This document shows positions 27,122-35,314 of a DNA stretch of 64,000 bases, piece by piece. The notes beneath the pieces were generated by a model that made no database searches, was not told the origin of the DNA, and was given only the letters and a program-made list of their open reading frames with translations. A program made the position numbers and the translations under genes. Within the stretch, counting starts at the first letter, position 1. Each line of letters opens with the position of its first letter. The DNA comes from Paenibacillus sp. FSL H8-0332 (lineage in GTDB: Bacteria > Bacillota > Bacilli > Paenibacillales > Paenibacillaceae): the NCBI RefSeq assembly GCF_037963835.1, contig NZ_CP150145.1, positions 1,860,001-1,924,000 of the forward strand, read 5' to 3'.

Positions 27122-28924
27122 ATGCCGTTCAGAAAAGGAACCAATAAAAAAACACTCTATGTGCCGCTGCGCACCAAATTTATCATATTATTCTGCCTGC
27201 TGATCACCATTCCGTTTGTGGTTATCGGCACCATCAGCTATAAGAAATACACCGCCGGAGTAGAACGCAGCACGGTGGAGCTGTCCGATCAGGTCGTAAG
27301 CCAGATCAGTATTAACCTGGAGCATTATATTAAGGAGCTGGACCGGCTTACCCTTACGCCGCTCTACGATGAGGATATGATGCAGATTCTAAGGAAGCAC
27401 AGGGGCGCGGGACCCGCCAGCACCTATCTGAGCACGGATGAGACGCTGAAGATGAATCTGTTTATTTCTTCTCTGGCTTTTGACAGGGGGGAGATCGAGA
27501 GTATTCTGGTGTTCACCAATGACGGCGGAATCTTCAGCAATCTGGATCAGAGCGTGCGGAAACGGTGGGACCGCAGCATGGCAGAATGGATGGAGACCAT
27601 TGAGCAGGAGGACGGCGGCCTGGCCATCCTTCCTCCGCATACTGCCGCTTATTATACAGAGCCGAAGCAGGGGGTGATCTCTGTAGCCAGAGTCATCCGT
27701 GAGCCATACACTCATGCTATGCTAGGGATCGTCAAGGTGGATCTGATGCCCCGTGGCTTCGGTTCTATTGTCTCGACGGTCCGCTCCAGCGGGAGCGGCC
27801 TGCTGCAGATTACAGGCAAGGATCAGGTGGTCCTGTACTCTGGGGCTGGCAAGCTTCCCGACTCACGCGAATCGTATATTACGGCCTCTGCGGAGTCTTC
27901 ATACACGGGACTCAAGGTCACCTCGCTGATTCCGCGTGCGCAGCTCCGGGAGGATGCCCGTGAGTTAACCAACTCTACGCTGGTGGTGTCCATCGTTGCC
28001 TTGATGGCGGCTTATGCGGCAGCCATCCTGTTGTCCAGCCGCCTGATTAAGCCGATTGCCCACCTGCAGTCGAAGATGAGACAGGTGAAGCGGGGGCTGT
28101 TCCTGGAACGTGCGACGGTCACCACCAGCGATGAGATCGGGCAACTGACCGAGGGGTTCAATACGATGATCGGCGAGATCGACCGTCTGGTCAAAGAGGT
28201 CTATGAGACCCGGCTGAAGGAACGGGAGGCAGAGCTGCTGGCGCTGCAGAGCCAGATTCATCCGCATTTTCTGTACAACACGCTGGAGATGGTGAACATG
28301 CTGGCCTTGCAGGGCAATACCCGCGAGCTCTCCGGTGTAGTGACCAGTCTGGGGAAGCTGCTGCGCTACACGGTAGGCCACCGGGAACAGATGGTGTATG
28401 TGCTGGATGAAGTGAAATTTGTGGAAGCCTATCTGCGCATTCAGGGCATGCGCCTGGGTGACAAGCTGCAAGCCGTCATTCACATTGATTCTTCCTTCGA
28501 CTACTGTATGGTGCCGAAGCTGATTCTCCAGCCGCTGATCGAGAATGTCATTGAACATGCGATGGGACAAGACAGGCTGCAGCTCACCTTGACGGCTTCT
28601 GCCAGGGAAGAGGACCTGATTCTGTCGGTGAAGGATGATGGCCGGGGCATCACCGCCGGACGGATGCTGGAGCTTGAAGAACAGCTATATGGCCGTCAGC
28701 CCCGGGCCGCAGCCGATGCGGAGCAGGGAGGCTTCGGCCGGATACTCAAGGGGTTCGCGCTGCGCAATGTCCATCAGCGGCTGCGGCTGCTCTATGGAGA
28801 GCCTTACGGCCTGACACTGGATAACACGGCAGAGCGCGGCGTAACGGTCTCGCTGCGGCTGCCGATGAACTGGGAAGCAATGAACAATACCGGCCCCGCC
28901 GGGGACAGACAGGAGGAGGCATAA
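27122..28924 (+). CDS. Sensor histidine kinase, YesM type
   Basis: About 600 residues. Helix 1 is near 20-38, an extracellular sensing domain runs to about 285, helix 2 (LVVSIVALMAAYAAAILL) is near 287-305, and a HAMP domain begins SRLIKPIAHLQSKM. The phospho-acceptor His is near residue 382 in QSQIHPHFLYN, followed by an ATPase domain (LIENVIEHAM, VKDDGRGI). ATG 27122 follows GGGAGG by 9 bases; the longer frame to 27077 is less likely. It probably phosphorylates the AraC-type regulator at the head of the cluster, five genes upstream, an unusual separation. The next gene, a binding lipoprotein, starts 2 bases after its stop, so the two may form one sensing unit. Confidence 0.87.
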   Translation: MPFRKGTNKKTLYVPLRTKFIILFCLLITIPFVVIGTISYKKYTAGVERSTVELSDQVVSQISINLEHYIKELDRLTLTPLYDEDMMQILRKHRGAGPASTYLSTDETLKMNLFISSLAFDRGEIESILVFTNDGGIFSNLDQSVRKRWDRSMAEWMETIEQEDGGLAILPPHTAAYYTEPKQGVISVARVIREPYTHAMLGIVKVDLMPRGFGSIVSTVRSSGSGLLQITGKDQVVLYSGAGKLPDSRESYITASAESSYTGLKVTSLIPRAQLREDARELTNSTLVVSIVALMAAYAAAILLSSRLIKPIAHLQSKMRQVKRGLFLERATVTTSDEIGQLTEGFNTMIGEIDRLVKEVYETRLKEREAELLALQSQIHPHFLYNTLEMVNMLALQGNTRELSGVVTSLGKLLRYTVGHREQMVYVLDEVKFVEAYLRIQGMRLGDKLQAVIHIDSSFDYCMVPKLILQPLIENVIEHAMGQDRLQLTLTASAREEDLILSVKDDGRGITAGRMLELEEQLYGRQPRAAADAEQGGFGRILKGFALRNVHQRLRLLYGEPYGLTLDNTAERGVTVSLRLPMNWEAMNNTGPAGDRQEEA

Positions 28925-28926
28925 GG

Positions 28927-30240
28927 ATGCGGACAAGGCTGCTAGGTCTGATGGCTGCGGTGCTGTTGGCTACAGGCTGCTCCTCAGGTGCAGGAAACGG
29001 AGCGCTTGAGAGGGCAGCGGGGAACGATGAAGCAGGAAATATGATGGCTGGGGTGCAGGAGCCTGTGAAGCTGAAGTTCAGCATCTGGGGCAATGATGCA
29101 CAGAAAGCGATGGTTGAGGGGTTGGTGGATGAATTTGAACAGCTTCATTCCGGGATAGAGGTAGAGATCATGACGATTCCTTTTGCCGACTACCAGCAAA
29201 AGCTGTCGATTATGCTGGCCTCCCGTACGGCCCCGGATGCCGGTTGGCTGGCGGAACGGATGATTCCACAGTTACTGGAATCGGGCCAGCTGGTGGATAT
29301 CGCAGCAGAGGTCGAGGATGACGCCGAGTACAACTACGCTGATATTTATCCGTCTACACTCGATATCTTCAGGCGGGAGGACCGATTGTACGGAATTCCG
29401 TTCTCTACGCCCCCGGTACTGATCTATTACAATAAGGACCTGTTCCTTGCCAAAGGCCTGAAGACGCCAACGGAGCTGTATGAGGAAGGGAAATGGAACT
29501 ACGAGGAGTTCCTTAAGGCGGCGCGAAGCATCACCGACCCGCAGCGCGGCATCTACGGTGTGAAGCTGGTCCGCGACTGGAACAACTGGTCGGATGCGCT
29601 GCTGCCGCTGTTCTGGTCGCATGGGGCAGAGCTGTTTGACAGCGGGGGAGCATCGTTTGCGCTGAATTCCCCCGCAGGGAAGGAAGCGCTGCAGCTATAC
29701 AGCGATATGATGTTCAAGAACAAGGTGCACCCGCTGCCCGGGGATGAGCTGACGTTCGACAGCGGCCGGATCGGTATGTATACGGACCGTTACAGCTATA
29801 CCTCCAAAGCCCGGGCGGTCACCGATTTTGCCTGGGATATCGCCCCGATGCCGGCGGGCATTAAGGGGGCAGGGACTTCCCTCGGTTATGCGGGAGTGTC
29901 CGTATTCGAGACGGAGCATCCGGCTGAAGCGGCGGAATTTCTCAAGTTCATTACCAGCGCCGGGTCCATGAGCATCTCCGCGCAGTATTTTGTCCCGTCA
30001 CGCAAGTCTGTGCTGGAATCCGATGTCTTCCTGCGGGTAGCCTCCAAGCCTTCACCGGAGAGCATTCAGCGGGCGGTTCTCGACCAGATCGCCACTGCCC
30101 GCATCGCACCGGGGCATAAGAATTGGCAGCAGATTGATACGAAGATCCAGCTGCTGATGGACGGGCTCTACACACAAACTTCTACTGTAGAGAAGCTGCT
30201 CGCACAAATGGAACAGGAGGTTAACCCGCTTATGAAATAG
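28927..30240 (+). CDS. Solute-binding lipoprotein without cognate permeases
   Basis: 437 residues. A short signal ends in the lipobox LATGC followed by SSG, then a sugar-binding-protein fold (KLKFSIWGNDAQKAMVEGLVDEF; LYGIPFSTPPVLIYYNKDLF; MPAGIKGAGTSLGYAGVSVF) typical of family-1 binding proteins. No permease gene is adjacent: it ends the cluster and a weak hairpin and gene-free repeats follow. It starts 2 bases after the kinase stop with AGGAGG inside the kinase end, so it is tightly co-expressed with the kinase. Either it feeds permeases encoded elsewhere or it presents ligand to the kinase as an extracytoplasmic co-sensor. The second idea is inference from position. Confidence 0.82.
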   Translation: MRTRLLGLMAAVLLATGCSSGAGNGALERAAGNDEAGNMMAGVQEPVKLKFSIWGNDAQKAMVEGLVDEFEQLHSGIEVEIMTIPFADYQQKLSIMLASRTAPDAGWLAERMIPQLLESGQLVDIAAEVEDDAEYNYADIYPSTLDIFRREDRLYGIPFSTPPVLIYYNKDLFLAKGLKTPTELYEEGKWNYEEFLKAARSITDPQRGIYGVKLVRDWNNWSDALLPLFWSHGAELFDSGGASFALNSPAGKEALQLYSDMMFKNKVHPLPGDELTFDSGRIGMYTDRYSYTSKARAVTDFAWDIAPMPAGIKGAGTSLGYAGVSVFETEHPAEAAEFLKFITSAGSMSISAQYFVPSRKSVLESDVFLRVASKPSPESIQRAVLDQIATARIAPGHKNWQQIDTKIQLLMDGLYTQTSTVEKLLAQMEQEVNPLMK

Positions 30241-30253
30241 GCGGGTTGTTCTT
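30223..30253 (+). terminator. Weak hairpin at the end of the catabolic operon
   Basis: AACCCGC (30223-30229) pairs with GCGGGTT (30241-30247), spanning the stop codon, followed by the T-rich GTTCTTCT. Confidence 0.45.
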
Positions 30254-30275
30254 CTGTGCGTGAGCGTGCATGCGT

Positions 30276-30370
30276 TGAGCCATGCGCTGAGGCACCCCTT
30301 GAGCCATCTGCTGAGCTATTCATTGAGCTATCCGCAGGCCATGCGCTGAACCGTCCGTTGTGCCGTCCCC
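30276..30370. repeat. 12-bp degenerate tandem repeat, eight units
   Basis: Successive units read TGAGCCATGCGC, TGAGGCACCCCT, TGAGCCATCTGC, TGAGCTATTCAT, TGAGCTATCCGC, then an 11-base aGGCCATGCGC, TGAACCGTCCGT and TGTGCCGTCCCC. The array starts 36 bases after the lipoprotein stop. No ribosome site or sensible coding frame is associated. Confidence 0.75.
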
Positions 30371-30406
30371 TGCTGATTTGGAAGTGGAGGCGGCAGCACA
30401 ATTACA

Positions 30407-30581
30407 ATTCCTGCACATAATGCAACATTGCCTCTCATTAAGGGGCCATAATCAGAAAATGTTGCACAAAAAGCAGGAATACTCCGCATCTAAGTAACTT
30501 CACGTTAAGATTCCTGCATTTCCTGCAACAATTCTCCCGCACACCCCAGTATCTAGATAGCCAAGTTGCAATATCTGCAAC
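30407..30581. repeat. Cluster of four GTTGCA/TGCAGGAAT dyad elements, about 52-bp spacing
   Basis: Cores lie at 30407-30426 (minus: GTTGCATTATGTGCAGGAAT), 30461-30480 (plus: GTTGCACAAAAAGCAGGAAT), 30510-30529 (minus) and 30565-30581 (GTTGCAATATCTGCAAC, nearly symmetric). Starts are 54, 49 and 55 bases apart. The first two face each other and form a nested inverted repeat (ATTCCTGC/GCAGGAAT, TGCAACATT/AATGTTGCA). The same family recurs at 48818-48995. Otherwise 30241-30699 holds no gene. Confidence 0.75.
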
Positions 30582-30699
30582 ATTATTAAGGCTGTTGGAC
30601 TGTCAAACCGCTACAATCCCCGCCAAATTGCATACTGAGGATTTACTCATGAAGCTTACCTATGTTCAGAGCGGTTCACCCAAGGCGAGTCATCAGCAC

Positions 30700-31365
30700 T
30701 TACTGATACATATAGGGCACCCCCTGCACAGGCTCATAATAACAAATATACGTATTTTGCATGACAGGGCGCAGCAGCCCTTTGTGGACCAGCTCCTGCA
30801 GTTGTTTACGCGCCGTACGGAAGCTCACATTGTATTGCAGCATCACATCTCTGGGACGTAATCCCTTCTTTTGACTCCAGGATAGTCTAACGATCTCCCG
30901 TTCGAGCGGTGAAAGAGACGGGCCGGACGGAATCCGCAGCAATGCAGGGGCAATGACCATTTGCAGCAGCATACGGCAGATCTCCGGGCGATTCTGCACA
31001 TCATCGAAGGAGAAGTGTATAATCCTCCAGCCCAATCCATTCAGAAAAGTATCCCGGTTCAGCGAATAGCTGAACTTCTCCCGGTCCATATCCTTCACAT
31101 GGCTCTGATATCCGTCACATTCCAGACCGAATTTCCCGTATGGCGGGAGAAATGCAACATCCAGAAACTGTGATTTGCGGTTCCAGTCGTAGACTTCATA
31201 CTCCGGATGCAGGTCATCCAGGTTTCCAAATAGCGGCCACCAGACATTGCGCAGCATCAGCTTCTCAGCATACTGGTGCCCCCGTGACAGCCGGCCTCTT
31301 CGCTCCCCTGATCGGATTGACAAATGCCGTTCTAATAGAAGCTGATGCGCTTTTTCAAACTCCAT
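30700..31365 (-). CDS. VSR/DUF559-like PD-(D/E)XK domain protein with C-terminal HTH-like region
   Basis: 221 residues from an ATG behind AAGGAGG. The middle contains YDWNRKSQFLDVAFLPPYGKFGLECDGYQSH and later LNGLGWRIIHFSFDDV. That is the D...ExD plus GWRIIHF pattern of small VSR/DUF559-type nuclease-like domains. The C-terminal 70 residues (LSPLEREIVRLSWSQ; DVMLQYNVSFRTARKQLQELVHKGLLRP) look like a winged helix. A DNA-binding nuclease-like protein is thus plausible, but the substrate is unknown. The frame extends upstream to 31461 through a hairpin, which is not believed coding. No methylase is adjacent, so it is not an obvious restriction system. Confidence 0.65.
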   Translation of the reverse strand: MEFEKAHQLLLERHLSIRSGERRGRLSRGHQYAEKLMLRNVWWPLFGNLDDLHPEYEVYDWNRKSQFLDVAFLPPYGKFGLECDGYQSHVKDMDREKFSYSLNRDTFLNGLGWRIIHFSFDDVQNRPEICRMLLQMVIAPALLRIPSGPSLSPLEREIVRLSWSQKKGLRPRDVMLQYNVSFRTARKQLQELVHKGLLRPVMQNTYICYYEPVQGVPYMYQ

Positions 31366-31386
31366 ATGTATTTCCTCCTTCATGTT

Positions 31387-31438
31387 AACAAAAAAAGAAC
31401 GCCCCTCTGCCAGTGATGGCTTGGGACGTTCTTCGTCT
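31387..31438 (-). terminator. Terminator-like hairpin upstream of the nuclease-like gene (repeat copy 1)
   Basis: On the minus strand the element reads GACGAAGAACGTCCCAAGCC, loop, GGCAGAGGGGCGTTCTTTTTTT: a stem of AAGAACG.CCC with its complement and a long T-run. It lies just upstream of the ribosome site of the gene at 31365 and so could attenuate it. A near-identical copy is at 35315-35363 on the plus strand. Confidence 0.75.
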
Positions 31439-31594
31439 GAGCTCATTATACGCTGGCACATGGGCGAGCGGCAATAGATGCTTTATAGTCCACCACCCAG
31501 AGGATATTTCCTCCCAGATCGTTTATACTGAGTTTACATACATAACGTAATTTAGTACCTGCACACGCAAGTGCAGAGATGGAGGTTTGTTCGT

Positions 31595-33583
31595 TTGGAG
31601 TTATTTGAGTATATTTTGTTGATGCTGGCAGCCGTATCGCTGTCTAATCTGGTGAACCGGTTTATCCCCTCGCTCTCCGTGCCGATCATTCAGATTGTGC
31701 TGGGTATGGCCTTGACTTGGTTGCCTCTACATTTCGAGCTGGAGCTGAACCCGGAGCTGTTCCTCTTATTATTCATTGCCCCCTTACTGTTCAATGACGG
31801 CAGGCTTGCCGATAAAGTGGCCTTATGGAAGCTGAAAAAGCCGATATTGCTGCTGGCGCTGGGACTGGTTTTTCTAACGGTAGGAGTGCTGGGATATTTC
31901 CTGCACTGGCTGCTGCCGGTATTGCCCCTGGCTGCTGCGTTTGCGCTGGCTGCGGCACTGGCCCCTACGGATGCGATCGCTGTAGGCGCATTGGAGCAAA
32001 AAGTGAAAATCCCCCATCAGACGATGCAGATTCTTGAAGGAGAATCGTTGATTAACGACGCGTCGGGTCTGGTGTCCTTTCAATTTGCAGTCGCGGCTAT
32101 GGTAACAGGAGCATTCTCTTTCAAAACGGCCAGTCTGAGCTTTATTGGCATCTCGCTAGGCGGTGTGGTGCTGGGCCTTGTGCTCACGCTCATTAAATAC
32201 GGGATCGTCCGGTGGCTGCGCAGGCTCGGGATGGAGAATGTCACGTTACATATGCTGATTGAGATCCTGACGCCGTTTGCTATTTTTATGGCCGCTGAGG
32301 AGCTTGGGGTCAATGGAATTCTAGCGGTGGTAAGTGCAGGGATCGCCCATTCCTTCGGATACAAGCAGATGAATCCTGAGGTAGCCAAGCTAAGCGTCGT
32401 GTCCAAAAGCACCTGGTCCGTCATTATCTTTGTTTTGAACGGCCTCGTCTTCCTGCTGCTGGGTACCCAGCTGCCGGAGATTATTCAGACCGTCTGGAAC
32501 AACCCGGATATAGGGAATATCCAGGTTATCCTGTATACCCTGCTATTAACCGCTGCTGTCCTCGGTCTGAGGCTGGTCTGGATGCTGGTCATGGATATTC
32601 CCGAAGGGGAGGAGCCGCGGGGACCCTGGAAGCTGGAGTTCAGGAAGGCGCTCATTCTCACGCTGTCGGGGGTCCGCGGTACGATTACTCTGGCGAGTAC
32701 GATGTCACTGCCGTTTTTCCTGGATGACGGTTCCTACTTTCCGGCCAGGGACCTGATTATTTTCCTGGCAGCGGGTGTCATTCTGTGGACCCTGCTGGCG
32801 TCTAACTTTCTGCTGCCGCTGCTGCTTGGCTCCGATCATGAAGCGGAGCATAATGCCGAAGAGGTGGAGGCCAAAATTGAAATCCTGCGCAGCGTGGTTG
32901 CCGGTCTAAATGAGCAGGCTACGGATCAGTCCCGCATGGCTTTGAATCATCTGACCGGCACTTATAATGCCCGAATCCGCCTGCTGAAGAAGAATGAAGA
33001 CGCTGAGGAAATGGAACGGAAGCTTGGGGTGACAGCACTCAAGTGGCAGCGGGAATACACCATGCATGCGCTCAAGCAGCACGAGGTGAATCCGTACACG
33101 GCATACCGCTATCTGAACCGCCTGAACCGGCAGCTGTTCATATACACCCGTGATCCGCAGTACAAGAATGACCTGATTCCGTTCAAAAGCTGGGAAGAAA
33201 TCACAGGTGTCATTCAGCAGGTCCGCTTAAACGCGCAGGAGCGGCGAGAGGAATCGAACCGGCTACAGTCCGGGATTTTCGCTTACGTTCTTGAACAGCT
33301 GAGAGAGCTGCAGAATACGGGGGAGATGGAGCCTGAGGTAATTAGCTCCCTGATTCTTCGTTATGAGCGGGGGCGGCTCAGACTGACCCGGCAGGAGTCT
33401 ATCTCTGCTACGAAGCGGGAGTTCGAAGAGTCGCTGCACGAGTTGTCCCGCGCGGGGATTCAGCTAGAACGTGATAACATTCAACTTATGTTCGAGGCCG
33501 GACGGATCTCCAGAGCTAGCATGAAGGAAATGAAACGTGATATTCTGTTCATGGAGCATGATTTGCGGGAAGAAATGGGCTGA
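31595..33583 (+). CDS. Na+/H+ antiporter, CPA1/NhaP type
   Basis: About 662 residues. Some twelve membrane segments occupy the first 420 residues, with the CPA1 signatures LLLFIAPLLFNDGR, ALAPTDAIAVGALEQ and EGESLINDASGLVSFQ (the ND pair is the expected ion-binding site) and LTLSGVRGTITLAST. A cytoplasmic, charged, helical C-terminus follows. It exchanges cytoplasmic Na+ for H+ (family knowledge). The start is probably TTG at 31595, giving the typical MELFEYILLMLAAVSL N-terminus, with TGGAGG 9 bases upstream; GTG at 31571 would precede the ribosome site. The CueP-like gene follows after 30 bases and may be co-transcribed. Confidence 0.9.
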   Translation: MELFEYILLMLAAVSLSNLVNRFIPSLSVPIIQIVLGMALTWLPLHFELELNPELFLLLFIAPLLFNDGRLADKVALWKLKKPILLLALGLVFLTVGVLGYFLHWLLPVLPLAAAFALAAALAPTDAIAVGALEQKVKIPHQTMQILEGESLINDASGLVSFQFAVAAMVTGAFSFKTASLSFIGISLGGVVLGLVLTLIKYGIVRWLRRLGMENVTLHMLIEILTPFAIFMAAEELGVNGILAVVSAGIAHSFGYKQMNPEVAKLSVVSKSTWSVIIFVLNGLVFLLLGTQLPEIIQTVWNNPDIGNIQVILYTLLLTAAVLGLRLVWMLVMDIPEGEEPRGPWKLEFRKALILTLSGVRGTITLASTMSLPFFLDDGSYFPARDLIIFLAAGVILWTLLASNFLLPLLLGSDHEAEHNAEEVEAKIEILRSVVAGLNEQATDQSRMALNHLTGTYNARIRLLKKNEDAEEMERKLGVTALKWQREYTMHALKQHEVNPYTAYRYLNRLNRQLFIYTRDPQYKNDLIPFKSWEEITGVIQQVRLNAQERREESNRLQSGIFAYVLEQLRELQNTGEMEPEVISSLILRYERGRLRLTRQESISATKREFEESLHELSRAGIQLERDNIQLMFEAGRISRASMKEMKRDILFMEHDLREEMG

Positions 33584-33613
33584 ATTCCATCTACAAGGAG
33601 ATGAATCTATATC

Positions 33614-34162
33614 ATGAATAATAAATTGGTCGCAGGTACCTGTGCGGTGATTGCTGCGCTAGGAATCTATCTGTACGCGGGAAGCGGGGGAGCGAAGACA
33701 ACGGAAGTTGCCACAACTCCGGGCAGCAGTCAAAACATCAAGCAAATGGTGGCTGACTTCAGCTCGCGCACCTTGACGGCAGAGTCCGCTTCGATTACCT
33801 CTACCCAGCTTATTGTAGATAGCGGCGGTTCTAACGAAGCAGTCTACGGGCTGCCGGAGAAAGAGTTCTTCCTGTCGGTTGCCCCTTATGTGCAAAATAC
33901 ACATCCCTGTGCCACGCACAGCCTGACCGGCTGCCAGGGAGAGATGGTCGGCCAATCCTTCGGGGTAACGATCGAAGACGCGGACGGTAAGGAGATCATG
34001 AACCAGACCGTCAAGTCACAGCCGAACGGCTTCATCGACCTATGGCTGCCGCGTGATCAGAACTATAAGATGACCATTACGCATGAGGGAAAGAAGGCCC
34101 AGTCTGAGATTTCCACGTTTGAGAGTGATGATACTTGCCTGACTACTATGCAGTTAAGTTAA
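33614..34162 (+). CDS. CueP-like metal-binding protein
   Basis: 182 residues with an N-terminal hydrophobic segment that acts as a signal peptide or membrane anchor; no lipobox is evident. The conserved core THPCATHSLTGCQGEMVGQ, with Cys and His residues suited to binding copper, and the preceding DFSSRTLTAESASIT and YGLPEKEFFLSVAPYV are as I recall for CueP proteins. A last Cys lies in DDTCLTTMQLS. CueP is a copper-binding protein of the Salmonella periplasm; Gram-positive homologues are presumably cell-surface. AAGGAG lies ahead of the ATG. A terminator follows 70 bases after the stop. Confidence 0.8.
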   Translation: MNNKLVAGTCAVIAALGIYLYAGSGGAKTTEVATTPGSSQNIKQMVADFSSRTLTAESASITSTQLIVDSGGSNEAVYGLPEKEFFLSVAPYVQNTHPCATHSLTGCQGEMVGQSFGVTIEDADGKEIMNQTVKSQPNGFIDLWLPRDQNYKMTITHEGKKAQSEISTFESDDTCLTTMQLS

Positions 34163-34231
34163 AGTAGAGCAATCCTGGTTCTGCCTGTGAGGTCTTCTCA
34201 ATAGATGAACAATATAAATATTGAATTAGTT

Positions 34232-34261
34232 GGGGCCGTATTTGTACGTGGCTCCTTTTTT
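34232..34261 (+). terminator. Terminator after the CueP-like gene
   Basis: GGGGCCGTA (34232-34240) pairs with TACGTGGCTCC (34245-34255), one bulge, followed by six T. Confidence 0.75.
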
Positions 34262-34345
34262 GTCGTTATTTAATATACATAAATCAAGAGCCAAATCCGA
34301 TATTCGGTGTAAAAGGAAAATATATATAATCTCGGGGGAGATAAG

Positions 34346-34771
34346 TTGAGTGAGCGGACGATTATTAGGATTAAAGGACTAGCGCAGGTTGTAGTGGTGG
34401 TTATTATTCATTTGGTAATTATTTTCTTTTTGGATTTAAAAAAGGGTGAATGGGAGGAAGTAGGGGGTCTGCAAATTGCATTGACATATTGCGCTCCGGT
34501 TTTTTTGTTGTATGCAACTTGTATGAGGTCGTTGAAAACGAAGAAGATCAGGTATAATCTGATTTGGCTATTGACCAGTTTGCTTCCCAGTGCGGCCATC
34601 CTTTTTAAAATAAAAGAAATTGCGGGCGCGGAGCCGAGCGAACCCGTATTTATTGAATTGCATTTTGAACAAGGTTATTTAGAACTGATGCTTTTTTTCC
34701 CCTTTATCTATTCGGTCATCCAGTTAGTCTTGTGGGTTTCAATGTGGATCATGATATTATCCAAAGAATAA
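34346..34771 (+). CDS. Small membrane protein, paralogue A
   Basis: 141 residues with four predicted membrane segments (about 10-30, 43-60, 68-88 and 115-138). The start is TTG with GGGGGAG upstream. I recognise no family. It shares its plan with the next protein: a first helix ending in IIFFLDLKKGEW or ILIYFLEIRIEGW, a four-helix layout, and an acidic loop before the last helix. The gene is much more AT-rich than its neighbours, which suggests recent acquisition. Confidence 0.65.
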   Translation: MSERTIIRIKGLAQVVVVVIIHLVIIFFLDLKKGEWEEVGGLQIALTYCAPVFLLYATCMRSLKTKKIRYNLIWLLTSLLPSAAILFKIKEIAGAEPSEPVFIELHFEQGYLELMLFFPFIYSVIQLVLWVSMWIMILSKE

Positions 34772-34810
34772 TCATTTTGCCTCATACAATGTTAGCAAGG
34801 AGAAAAGACA

Positions 34811-35245
34811 ATGGGGAAATTCATAAAGCCAATATACCAAGCCGTTCTTTATATGTTAGCAGCAATTGCAGTACATCTGATTTTAATCTATTTTCTTGAG
34901 ATAAGAATTGAGGGATGGGCAACAGGAATAATAATATTACTTTGCAAAACCTACTTCCTGCCCTTCTGCATGTGTTTTATTAATTCTTTATTGTTTATTA
35001 GGGCTAATAGGAGAGGCGACCAAATCACCTGGTTTTTATTTACGGTCATTCCAAGCAGTTTACTTCTGTTTCTTTTCGTGGAGTTACAAGGTGTTGAACC
35101 TAGAGGATATGCTGTAGTATCTTTTGAGCTTTTCCAAAAATATCAGGCTGAAATGCTCTATGTACTTCCGCTGGGTATTTTAGTAATTCAATCCCTTATG
35201 ACTTTATATTATCTAATCAATGTGAGAGTGTGGAAAAGAAATTAA
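34811..35245 (+). CDS. Small membrane protein, paralogue B
   Basis: 144 residues with four predicted membrane segments. Aligned by eye with the preceding gene it conserves the helix-one end (HLxIIxFLx...GW), a basic loop before helix three (RANRRGDQITWFLF versus LKTKKIRYNLIWLL), the PSS/PSA turn (VIPSSLLLF versus LLPSAAILF) and the final helix. The two are therefore a diverged tandem duplication. CAAGGAG precedes the ATG, with a 39-base gap, so they are probably co-transcribed. Function unknown. Confidence 0.68.
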   Translation: MGKFIKPIYQAVLYMLAAIAVHLILIYFLEIRIEGWATGIIILLCKTYFLPFCMCFINSLLFIRANRRGDQITWFLFTVIPSSLLLFLFVELQGVEPRGYAVVSFELFQKYQAEMLYVLPLGILVIQSLMTLYYLINVRVWKRN

Positions 35246-35314
35246 TCGTTTAAAATTATACCGAAGCTGAATGATGTCTGGCGATCAAGAAGACATTTAA
35301 TTCCCTGTACATAA

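Noticed and set aside
31366..31461. N-terminal extension of the nuclease-like protein
   Set aside because: It would translate through a terminator-like hairpin; ATG 31365 has a strong AAGGAGG.
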